A DNA stretch of 11,095 bases from Bacteroidales bacterium (GTDB lineage Bacteria; Bacteroidota; Bacteroidia; Bacteroidales; Dysgonomonadaceae). Positions 1 to 5,741 of this stretch are shown one piece after another. A program made the translations under genes and the position numbers. The first letter of the stretch is position 1, and each line of letters starts with the position of its first letter. Under the pieces are notes generated by a model. That model was not told the DNA's origin. It saw only the letters and a program-made list of their open reading frames with translations, and made no database searches. Location of the stretch: the NCBI GenBank assembly GCA_012728155.1, contig JAAYFR010000073.1, forward strand, positions 1 to 11,095, read 5' to 3'.

Positions 1-2024
1 ACATTCAGCATATTGCCGGGGCCGCTGAAACGGGTTATGCACATCTTTTCGATTGTGACGCCGGGTGTATTGGGCACTTCAAAAGCGTTTTTCTTGTTCA
101 CATTGCCGTCGGTTCCGGTGAATACCGCATATGAGCCGAAGCCGATGCTGTGGTGCTCTTTCACACTGTTCGCCACCTTGAAGGCCGCATAGCCGTCCAC
201 CCGTCCCTCCTGGCTGCTCCAGCTTGCCTGGGTCGGCGGATCGTATGGCGGCTCGTTCTGGAGGAAGTATGTCCTGCCACGTTCGCCCAGCCATAGCACC
301 TCATATTCCTGATAGTGCTCGGTAAAGAGGGCATAGAGGGTCACATCGTCGCCGGTGACGATAAGCCCGTTCTTGCACCGGTCTCTTAACCAGCGGGCTG
401 CTCCCCCGGGTTGTGTGCCGTGGTCGGCGCGCCAGAGCCAGAAATGGTCGCCCACGACATGGGTACTGTTGATCTGCATCGAGGCCTGGATCTGTATCTC
501 CTTGGCTTGAACGCCACCCACCCGGCAGGTGATGTCGGTGAGCAGTATGGGATTGGCGGAGTGGTCGGCGGAAGCGCCCTCTTCGCCGACGCGGATCTGA
601 TAAGTGGTGCTGTTGAAGGAATCCATAAGGAGTCCGGCAACGATGATCCCCTCCTTATCGTCCACATAGAGGCAGCCCCAGCGGTTGTTTTCCGTAGGCT
701 CGAGCGTGACCGAAGCGATGCCGGCGCCGAGGAGTATCGCATTTTTCCGGTTTACCTGAATGGGAGCGTTCAAGGCGTAGTGACCGGGTGTGAAGAAGAT
801 GTTCTTGCCTGCTTTCAGTGCGGCGTTGATCTCAACATCGTTGTCGCCCTCTTTCGCTACGTACCAGTCGGTGAGCAGGTCCTGCACTTCGCCCTCACCC
901 ATCTCCGTAGCCGACCAGGAGATGCCTACCCTGTCCTTTTGCCATGCCGGCACAAATATCTTGTAGTCGCCGTCGTCATCGATGAAGAGGAAAGGTTTCT
1001 CCCGAAGGATGGGTGTGGTGGGGATGGGTGTGTTGACGGCATCCGCATCGGGAGCATTCACACAGCCTTGCCAGACCATGTTGAAGGCGCCGCCCATGGC
1101 ACCGGAGCCCGCCGGGAATATCGTGTTCCGGGTGTACCACTGTTGCTGCCCTCCCCAGTTGGGGCGGGTAGAGGATCGGTAGTGGCAGTCGGCAATAAAG
1201 CCGCCGCTCCCCCAGAAGTTGGATGTGCCGATATCGGAGATATATTTAGAGCTGCCTTCTATCAGCATTCTTCGCGCGCTGGTTGATTGGGAGACCGTCC
1301 ATGCGAAATCCCGCATCACCGTAACATTCTCCATCGAACGCCAGAAGGTGCAGGTGGCGTTGGCTCCGCCGGAGAGGTGGGGACGGGTGAAGATAGCGCC
1401 CAACCGGACGTCGGACGGTAGCTTGCCCAACCCGCCGATGTGTGAGTAGAAGCCCAGTTCGAGGGAGTTGGCCTCGGGTGAGGATGCCGATCCCGATCCA
1501 CCCGGATCGTAGCTTTGTGTGCCGATATTGGCTTTGAAGTAGTAGGCCTGGCGTTTTATCGACCACTCACCGTTGGCGCCGCCCTGTCCGGTAGTGGCGA
1601 AGTGTTCATTTATCTCGTCTCTCGCTGTGCCCGCTTCTTCATATTTCCGGTCGTAGAAATAGATGTTATCGCCAAAGAGCTGGTTTTCCAGCGAGAGTAT
1701 GATCGTTGTCAAACCCCGGGTGATCTTGTAATAGTTCTCATATTTGTCCGCATTGGGGGTTGTGTCCACAAACGTTGTCCGGCTTGTTGTGCCGACGGGA
1801 ACAAACTCCGTCGCTAAGCGACTGCCGCCCCTCGTAATCATGTACTCTCCCGAGGAGCCGAACGGAGCCCAAGAGAGCGTGATGCTGTGCTCCCCCTTAT
1901 TATAGACAATGCTATTGGTCGTAGTAGCCGGACTCTTTTTTTGGGGCAAGCAAGCTATGGTAAAAGCACCCAGACCCAGTAGAATCACCAATGCTGTGAG
2001 GACAGCGATACTTCTCTTTTTCAT
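1..2024 (-). CDS. Secreted/lipid-anchored beta-helix-like protein with Fn3-like N-terminus (3' end beyond window)
   Basis: An open frame of 674 codons runs from the ATG at 2024 to the window edge without a stop, so the C-terminus is missing. Residues 1-25 form a basic, hydrophobic signal peptide ending T-I-A-C, a weak lipobox, so lipid anchoring at Cys25 is possible but unsure. Residues about 36-100 resemble a fibronectin type III domain (SITLSW near the start). The body contains TFWRSMENVTV, GGFIAD, GGQQQWYTRN, ILREKPFLF, GDHFWLWRADHG (Asp526, Asp534) and LQNEPPYDPPTQASW. I recall the same motif order from actinobacterial secreted proteins annotated 'adenylyl cyclase' or 'coagulation factor 5/8 type domain', whose function is not established to my knowledge. 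The repeated short strands from about residue 400 suggest a right-handed beta-helix as in GH55/GH87-type or pectate-lyase-like proteins; a carbohydrate-active role is inference. The gene looks more G+C-rich by eye than the cluster upstream. A -7 box lies 29 bases before the start. Confidence 0.75.
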   Translation of the reverse strand, partial: MKKRSIAVLTALVILLGLGAFTIACLPQKKSPATTTNSIVYNKGEHSITLSWAPFGSSGEYMITRGGSRLATEFVPVGTTSRTTFVDTTPNADKYENYYKITRGLTTIILSLENQLFGDNIYFYDRKYEEAGTARDEINEHFATTGQGGANGEWSIKRQAYYFKANIGTQSYDPGGSGSASSPEANSLELGFYSHIGGLGKLPSDVRLGAIFTRPHLSGGANATCTFWRSMENVTVMRDFAWTVSQSTSARRMLIEGSSKYISDIGTSNFWGSGGFIADCHYRSSTRPNWGGQQQWYTRNTIFPAGSGAMGGAFNMVWQGCVNAPDADAVNTPIPTTPILREKPFLFIDDDGDYKIFVPAWQKDRVGISWSATEMGEGEVQDLLTDWYVAKEGDNDVEINAALKAGKNIFFTPGHYALNAPIQVNRKNAILLGAGIASVTLEPTENNRWGCLYVDDKEGIIVAGLLMDSFNSTTYQIRVGEEGASADHSANPILLTDITCRVGGVQAKEIQIQASMQINSTHVVGDHFWLWRADHGTQPGGAARWLRDRCKNGLIVTGDDVTLYALFTEHYQEYEVLWLGERGRTYFLQNEPPYDPPTQASWSSQEGRVDGYAAFKVANSVKEHHSIGFGSYAVFTGTDGNVNKKNAFEVPNTPGVTIEKMCITRFSGPGNMLN

Positions 2025-2251
2025 CAGCCTATTCTTTTTAGTTTAAGTACCACAAAGATAGCTAATTTATAAATCTTTTGCTTTTACATGGGAAAAGATG
2101 ATTCAGGTGATGCGTACTAACTGTAGCAGGTGTGCAGAGCGTTGCCATTTCTGATCTTTTTATTCCACTTCCCTGTCAGTTCAGAAATGTGATGGAACTA
2201 ATTCGCCTGATGGGCAGTCATAAAGAGTTTGGTGAGAGCAATGAAGTGGAG
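2025..2251. other. Intergenic region, no gene seen
   Basis: This stretch separates the stop of the anti-sigma gene from the start of the beta-helix gene. Apart from the -7 box at 2053-2060 it holds a 9-bp inverted repeat, CATTTCTGA (2146-2154) with TCAGAAATG (2181-2189), around a 26-base spacer. The repeat lacks a T-run and is not a convincing terminator. I find no coding frame or RNA gene. Confidence 0.5.
2053..2060 (-). promoter_or_regulatory. Putative -7 box (TATCTTTG) of the beta-helix protein gene
   Basis: On the minus strand TATCTTTG matches the Bacteroidota -7 consensus TAnnTTTG and sits 28 bases upstream of the ATG at 2024, a typical leader length. I see no clear TTG at the -33 position, so this is a one-element match. 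Confidence 0.45.
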
Positions 2252-3550
2252 CTAATCGCCCAATGAAAAACGGAGTCCAACCCTGAAATTGATATTCATC
2301 GGTTTTTCCTTGTAGATCGTTTCAATTCCACTTCCATTCTTGAAATAGTATATCACTCCCGGCTCTGCATATAACCCTATCTTTGAAAACAGGTTGTATT
2401 CAATACCTATCGAGCTGTTGAGCGACCATTGCAAACGATTGATGGATATGTGCTCCTCATCGGTGGATTCAAGCTTGCCATTCACCACATAATCGGTGCT
2501 TAACCTGCCGGAAATATTTTTTTCTACCATCCCGCCTCCTGTTGCGTAGAGTGTTGTGTTCCGACCTTTCCAGAGAGAATAATGAATGCCCAGCGGAATG
2601 CCGATATTGTGCAGGGTCTGCTCACTGGTATAATAATAATTGTCGCTGCCCGAGCGGAGTTGTGAAGATAAGAGGGTGTATGTCACTCCGCTTGTAAGGC
2701 TCCATTTCTCGTCTAAGTTGTACTTGATGGAGGCACCCATCGTCACCGGCTGCCTGTGTCTCGTTTCGGTATGGACCACGCTCTGCCGGTTGGCAGTCAT
2801 AATTCCTTCATGGGGGTGTTTTACTAAGAGAGGTGATGCTTCATCTTTTTCCCTGAAGAGCCCTTCCGACAAAAAACTCCGATAGCCGCTATACGCTTTT
2901 GAAGCGCCTGAAGTGCTGTTGGATGCGTAGAGGCTTGTCTGCCACTTCGCTGGTTTGCTTCTTCGTGTAATAATTGGATGAGGGATGGGGAAGCCACCCT
3001 TACTGTTCCCGCTCTTCTCCTCTATAACGGGTATTTCTTCGGACACTTCAGTTGGGAGTTCACTTTCGGAATCGATCACCTCAACCTCTCTGTCACTAAG
3101 GGGATCGTCTGTTTCCCTGTCGATAGGCGCGGTAGAGGTCAACGTGGTGAGGGTTGTAGGGCGGTTGTGGAGGGTAAGAGGCTTGTGAAGCCCTCCTTCC
3201 GCGAGAAGCGTCCCCTCATTGCTGTGATCGATGGAGGGGGTATGTATATTCTCCGGTTTGTATTCCATTTCCGGACTCTGGACAATTGCGGGAGAATGTA
3301 GGACCGGCTCCTTCAGGAGAAGATCGCCGACAAGAAGTAGTAGCAGGAAGAGAGCGGCTGCCGCACCGATCCTTTTGACCCACAACAGCCTCTTTTCCCT
3401 TCCCGATGGGAATTGAACGGGGAGGCCTCCCGTCCGGAGAGGGGACTCTTGGAGTATGATCTGCTCAATATTTTCCCATAGCCCATCCGGAGAAGCTGCT
3501 TCATGAGCTTCCATCTTCTTGCGCAGATTATTGGACCACTGACTATTCAT
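2252..3550 (-). CDS. Dual-membrane-spanning anti-sigma factor (Dma-like), anti-sigma domain fused to outer-membrane beta-barrel
   Basis: The 432-residue product has three parts. Residues 1-60 are a charged cytoplasmic segment with a W-x3-L-R-x-K-M ... P-x-G-L-W-E-N-I pattern, the expected sigma-binding part. Residues about 61-79 are one hydrophobic helix (IGAAAALFLLLLLVGDLLL). Residues about 80-200 are a polar, Thr/Ser/Glu/Pro-rich linker likely to be disordered. From about residue 203 to 432 alternating strands (WQTSLYAS, VTMGASIKYNL, WSLTSGVTYTLL, IGIPLGIHYSLW, LYATGGGM, SSIGIEYNL, IGLYAEPGVIYYF, INFRVGLRFSL) give about eight strands, the size of a small outer-membrane barrel. One protein would thus sit in both membranes and tether a cytoplasmic sigma factor. 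This matches the Dma family reported in Bacteroides thetaiotaomicron (recalled). The start overlaps the sigma gene stop as ATGA, so translation is probably coupled. What the barrel senses is unknown. Confidence 0.85.
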   Translation of the reverse strand: MNSQWSNNLRKKMEAHEAASPDGLWENIEQIILQESPLRTGGLPVQFPSGREKRLLWVKRIGAAAALFLLLLLVGDLLLKEPVLHSPAIVQSPEMEYKPENIHTPSIDHSNEGTLLAEGGLHKPLTLHNRPTTLTTLTSTAPIDRETDDPLSDREVEVIDSESELPTEVSEEIPVIEEKSGNSKGGFPIPHPIITRRSKPAKWQTSLYASNSTSGASKAYSGYRSFLSEGLFREKDEASPLLVKHPHEGIMTANRQSVVHTETRHRQPVTMGASIKYNLDEKWSLTSGVTYTLLSSQLRSGSDNYYYTSEQTLHNIGIPLGIHYSLWKGRNTTLYATGGGMVEKNISGRLSTDYVVNGKLESTDEEHISINRLQWSLNSSIGIEYNLFSKIGLYAEPGVIYYFKNGSGIETIYKEKPMNINFRVGLRFSLGD

Positions 3551-4122
3551 GTTTTCATTAATTTAGACCTGTACTCATTAATCTGCCTTGCCAAGATGTT
3601 CTTCGCCCTATGCAATTGCGACGCTGAGGTATTTTCCGTAATATTCAATATCGATGCAATTTCTTTATGGCTTTTCTCTTCGAAAACATACAGGTTGAAT
3701 ACTGTCCTGTATCCGGGTGGAAGGGCTTGAATCATCTCTAATATGGCTGATGCCGGTATCTCTTCAAAGTCGGTCTCATCCTCATCGCTGATCTCCGGTA
3801 AATCCCATGTCGGACTGTCGATGATATCCAATCTCTCAATCTCTCTGAGGAATTTCAATGATTCATTGACCACGATACGGCTGCTCCATGCTTTTAGAGA
3901 TCCCACCCCTTTATAGCTGAAATTGGCAATCGATTTGAATATCTTTATAAAACTCTCTTGTAAAACATCCTTTACATCGTCTCTGTCAGAGATATAACGA
4001 GAGCATACTGCGGTGAGATACCCAGAATAATCATTATAGAACTCTTTCATGGCAGTGATATCGCCAGATAAAATCCTTTTCAGTAACTCCTGCTCCTTAT
4101 CTCTCTTCTCTAACATCGACAT
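3547..4122 (-). CDS. ECF-family RNA polymerase sigma-70 factor (Das-like, partner of the Dma-like anti-sigma)
   Basis: The 191-residue protein has the two-domain ECF layout. Sigma region 2 covers about residues 25-95, with the core-binding stretch D-D-V-K-D-V-L-Q-E-S-F-I-K-I-F at 48-62. An unusually acidic linker (S-D-E-D-E-T-D-F-E-E) lies around residues 110-122. Region 4 covers about 128-178 with L-P-P-G-Y-R at 134-139 and a helix-turn-helix at about 152-175 (HKEIASILNITENTSASQLHRAK). It should direct RNA polymerase to a small regulon when released by the anti-sigma protein encoded immediately downstream. A second in-frame ATG two codons in is an alternative start. A perfect inverted repeat overlapping a TACCTTTG box lies just upstream. 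The NigD-like gene precedes it by 100 bases on the same strand with no terminator visible between, so the three genes may be partly co-transcribed. Confidence 0.93.
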   Translation of the reverse strand: MSMLEKRDKEQELLKRILSGDITAMKEFYNDYSGYLTAVCSRYISDRDDVKDVLQESFIKIFKSIANFSYKGVGSLKAWSSRIVVNESLKFLREIERLDIIDSPTWDLPEISDEDETDFEEIPASAILEMIQALPPGYRTVFNLYVFEEKSHKEIASILNITENTSASQLHRAKNILARQINEYRSKLMKT

Positions 4123-4140
4123 CGAAAATCTTTCTAAACC

Positions 4141-4174
4141 AGAGGTTGTACCATGTCACAAAGGTACAACCTCT
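4141..4174 (-). promoter_or_regulatory. Perfect 12-bp inverted repeat overlapping the putative sigma-gene promoter
   Basis: AGAGGTTGTACC at 4141-4152 is repeated exactly in inverted orientation at 4163-4174 with a 10-base spacer. On the minus strand the first arm and spacer contain TACCTTTG (4166 to 4159), a match to the Bacteroidota -7 box TAnnTTTG. The second arm would lie at or just after the transcription start, ending 18 bases before the sigma ATG at 4122. This suggests an operator or an RNA hairpin at the 5' end of the message. No T-run follows, so it is a poor terminator candidate for the NigD-like gene. A -33 TTG is not evident. Confidence 0.6.
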
Positions 4175-4222
4175 TCACAGTTCTAAGACTACAGATATCC
4201 TATTTTTTGCCTTTCCTGTTTC

Positions 4223-4960
4223 CTACTTCACATTCAACTCACTCCTCCCCAGCGCCACAGCGGGTTGGAGGGGTGACGAAGCACTGGAGTTGTAGTCGAA
4301 TTCAACCGATTTCTTCCCGCTGAATGAATTCCATTTCAACTTCAATTTCACTGTCTTGCCCTCCGTGTCAGGCAATTTGTCCAGCTTGAAGGCTACCAAA
4401 GCATCTCCCGGCCTTCCATATAGATCGCCGGCAGCATCGTGCCTGAATTCAATCTCATACGGATTCTCCGGATCGGGACTCTCAACCAGATTGATGTAAT
4501 GTACCTTCCCCCGATCGCCACCCCAGAGGGTCCTGAAACGTAAGGTTAGATAACCATCCTCCACGATTGTCACCCAATCGTTGACGATCTCTACCGGATC
4601 ATTCCCATATACAGCATCATTTTTCTCGCCCAAATCGGGTACCATCGGCTTGGTCCGGATGGTGTCAATCCAGTTTACATGCACAGCTTTGTTGTAGGCC
4701 CCACTGGGTTTGTCGACCTCTTTGTAGTTGACTAAGGCGCGAACCTCTTTGCTGTTAAAAGGAGTTGCCGTCAGATTGACCGGCAGGAGTGTTGTTTTAT
4801 CATCCAGTTGGAGATAGACGGAGTTGTCGTCTACCATTTTGACTGTCACAAGGGCATTTGGCCAAAAACTGTTTTCAGAATCATCCTTCGAGCATGACTG
4901 AAATAAAAAGAGGAGACAAAGGAAGCCTCCGGTCAATAAAAGTGGTTTTGTACTCTTCAT
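4223..4960 (-). CDS. NigD-like surface lipoprotein
   Basis: The 245-residue product starts with a signal peptide ending F-Q-S-C (Cys23), followed by S-K-D-D-S-E, the acidic +2 region that in Bacteroidota directs lipoproteins to the cell surface. The mature part carries the signature stretches of the NigD-like family: WPNALVTVK (33-41), YLQLDDKTTLLPVN, EVRALVNY and HVNWIDTIR in the N-terminal OB-like domain, then PVEIVNDWVTI, DGYLTLRFRT, EFRHDAAGD and KLKLKWNSFSGKKSVEFDY in the C-terminal beta-sandwich. The name comes from the nig (nigrescin) locus of Prevotella nigrescens; the biochemical role is not known to me. In B. thetaiotaomicron a NigD protein is reported as the effector through which the anti-sigma Dma1 controls vesicle release (recalled), which makes its position next to a sigma/Dma pair meaningful. 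No TAnnTTTG box is close to its start, fitting an alternative promoter. Confidence 0.88.
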   Translation of the reverse strand: MKSTKPLLLTGGFLCLLFLFQSCSKDDSENSFWPNALVTVKMVDDNSVYLQLDDKTTLLPVNLTATPFNSKEVRALVNYKEVDKPSGAYNKAVHVNWIDTIRTKPMVPDLGEKNDAVYGNDPVEIVNDWVTIVEDGYLTLRFRTLWGGDRGKVHYINLVESPDPENPYEIEFRHDAAGDLYGRPGDALVAFKLDKLPDTEGKTVKLKLKWNSFSGKKSVEFDYNSSASSPLQPAVALGRSELNVK

Positions 4961-5203
4961 AATGAAAATGTTTAATAGTAATACATAATTTTCTGTTTGA
5001 ATCTTCTGTTTTGTAATAGTAAATCCAGAAAATTGGGAAACCTTGCATCAGGGAGAACAGTTTAACAAAGATTCACAAAAACAACCCTCTTGATCCTTCT
5101 CTCCCACCATCTCTTCTCTTCACCGATAGAAATTGAATCCCGGAATAGAGAGGGTTTTCTAATAGATCCTGTTTATCGCACCATCAGAAAATCGATCAAA
5201 AAC
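4961..5203. other. Intergenic region upstream of the NigD-like gene
   Basis: No gene is visible on either strand between the NigD-like start and the palindrome at 5204. It is A/T-rich near the gene and should hold the minus-strand promoter of the NigD-like gene. Besides the block at 5073-5090 I see only the heptamer AACAGAA twice on the minus strand just upstream of the gene, which may be chance. Confidence 0.4.
5073..5090 (-). promoter_or_regulatory. Candidate control block upstream of the NigD-like gene, shared with the sigma-gene promoter
   Basis: The minus strand reads AGAGGGTTGT then TTTGTGA (5090 to 5073). The sigma-gene upstream region has AGAGGTTGT and TTTGTGA (4174 to 4156) in the same order, with near-equal total length (18 versus 19 bases). 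Another AGAGGGTT lies on the plus strand at 5149-5156. A shared promoter or operator recognised by the sigma factor is possible, but two sites cannot define a motif and the block is about 113 bases from the NigD start. Confidence 0.3.
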
Positions 5204-5217
5204 ATGTTATATAACAT
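5204..5217. promoter_or_regulatory. Perfect 14-bp palindrome ATGTTATATAACAT, possible operator
   Basis: The sequence equals its own reverse complement over 14 bases. It ends 10 bases before the TATCTTTG box at 5228-5235, so it covers the -33 region of that promoter, where a repressor dimer could block polymerase. No regulator gene is nearby to assign to it. Confidence 0.4.
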
Positions 5218-5227
5218 ATTTTTTTCC

Positions 5228-5235
5228 TATCTTTG
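5228..5235 (+). promoter_or_regulatory. Putative -7 box (TATCTTTG) of the small-protein unit
   Basis: TATCTTTG fits the Bacteroidota -7 consensus. Transcription would start at about 5240-5242, exactly where the base-paired leader begins. No clear TTG lies at -33; that space holds the palindrome. Confidence 0.5.
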
Positions 5236-5239
5236 TATC

Positions 5240-5342
5240 GATTTAAATGGCAAGCGAGTTATTTGAAATCATTTTTAGGTTATCAATTTATTTAGTGACA
5301 AAGGCTTCAAATATTTCTGATAAAGGCGTTTGCCGATAAATC
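5240..5342 (+). ncRNA. Candidate structured 5' leader of the small-protein gene
   Basis: Three nested pairings can form in the transcript: GATTTA (5240-5245) with TAAATC (5337-5342), GGCAAGCG (5249-5256) with CGTTTGCC (5327-5334, one G-U pair), and ATTTGAA (5261-5267) with TTCAAAT (5306-5312). The outer helix begins at the start point predicted from the -7 box. The result is a closed RNA domain of about 103 nt ending 21 bases before the ATG at 5364. It matches no riboswitch or RNA family that I recognise. It could be a regulatory leader, a processed small RNA, or chance pairing in A/T-rich DNA. Confidence 0.35.
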
Positions 5343-5363
5343 ATAACTTTTAAATAAAAAATT

Positions 5364-5510
5364 ATGACTATCAAAAACCTGACAAGAAAAGAAATTCTGT
5401 CACAGATAAAATATCTGGAGCAGAACATCTCAAACGGGTCTGTCACCTATCGTACCAACAGATTGAACAGACTCAGGAGCTTGAGAGCCAGCTTGCGCCT
5501 GGTAAGCTGA
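5364..5510 (+). CDS. Small basic protein, 48 residues, unknown function
   Basis: ATG at 5364 opens a frame of 48 codons closed by TGA at 5508-5510. The product begins MTIKNLTRKEILSQ and ends RLRSLRASLRLVS. It is rich in Lys and Arg, without Cys, Trp, signal peptide or membrane segment, and looks like two amphipathic helices (about residues 6-22 and 29-47) joined by S-N-G-S. The start follows an A/T-rich stretch, as expected for this phylum. A promoter and leader precede it and an intrinsic terminator follows, so it forms its own transcription unit; that context is the main reason to believe it is expressed. I do not recognise the family. A basic helical peptide of this size might bind nucleic acid or another protein, but nothing in the sequence settles this. 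Confidence 0.55.
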   Translation: MTIKNLTRKEILSQIKYLEQNISNGSVTYRTNRLNRLRSLRASLRLVS

Positions 5511-5536
5511 TGAAAAGGTGTGTTGTCTGAAGCTGA

Positions 5537-5555
5537 GTAATCCAAAAAGGATTAC
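5537..5555 (+). repeat. Perfect hairpin GTAATCC-AAAAA-GGATTAC
   Basis: A 7-bp perfect stem with a 5-base A loop lies 26 bases after the small-protein stop. No T-run follows it directly, so it is more likely an mRNA 3'-end stabiliser or part of a 3' structure than a terminator. Confidence 0.4.
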
Positions 5556-5594
5556 GAAAGCTTTGTTTTGAAAATTCAATTGATAAAAATATGG

Positions 5595-5620
5595 AAAAGG
5601 CTGTAGATACAGCCTTTTTT
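5595..5620 (+). terminator. Intrinsic terminator of the small-protein unit
   Basis: GGCTGT (5599-5604) pairs with ACAGCC (5609-5614) across the loop AGAT. The stem is extended by flanking A and T bases and followed by a run of six T. It ends the 5364-5510 unit and separates it from the aminotransferase promoter. Confidence 0.8.
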
Positions 5621-5693
5621 GCTTTTTGTAAAGCATTATGGTCGAATTTCAATCATTTATACAAAAAAATACCATCGAAATAGTATTTTTATA

Positions 5694-5701
5694 TATCTTT
5701 G
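5694..5701 (+). promoter_or_regulatory. Putative -7 box (TATCTTTG) of the aminotransferase gene
   Basis: TATCTTTG lies 40 bases before the ATG at 5742, giving a leader of about 33 bases. It decides the start: the in-frame ATG at 5619 lies upstream of this box and inside the preceding terminator, so it cannot be the start on a transcript from here. Confidence 0.5.
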
Positions 5702-5741
5702 CCCCCGTTATCTAACAAAAAGTATAAATGTATTACAATTT

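Noticed and set aside
411..1286. Open frame of 291 codons on the plus strand, opposite the beta-helix gene
   Set aside because: The minus-strand frame is longer, has a signal peptide and recognisable motifs. The plus-strand translation has no promoter and no family-like pattern, and long antisense frames are common in G+C-rich genes.
2146..2189. 9-bp inverted repeat CATTTCTGA/TCAGAAATG after the anti-sigma gene, considered as a terminator
   Set aside because: The loop is 26 bases, the stem is A/T-rich and no T-run follows on the minus strand, so termination here is not supported.
5247..5339. 30-codon open frame (MASELFEIIF...) in the leader of the small-protein gene
   Set aside because: Its ATG is only about five bases after the predicted transcription start and both ends fall inside the paired helices. 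A leader peptide cannot be excluded, but nothing positive supports it.
5619..5741. Upstream start giving the aminotransferase 41 extra N-terminal residues
   Set aside because: That ATG lies in the preceding terminator and upstream of the -7 box at 5694-5701. Starting at 5742 gives the normal family N-terminus and length.
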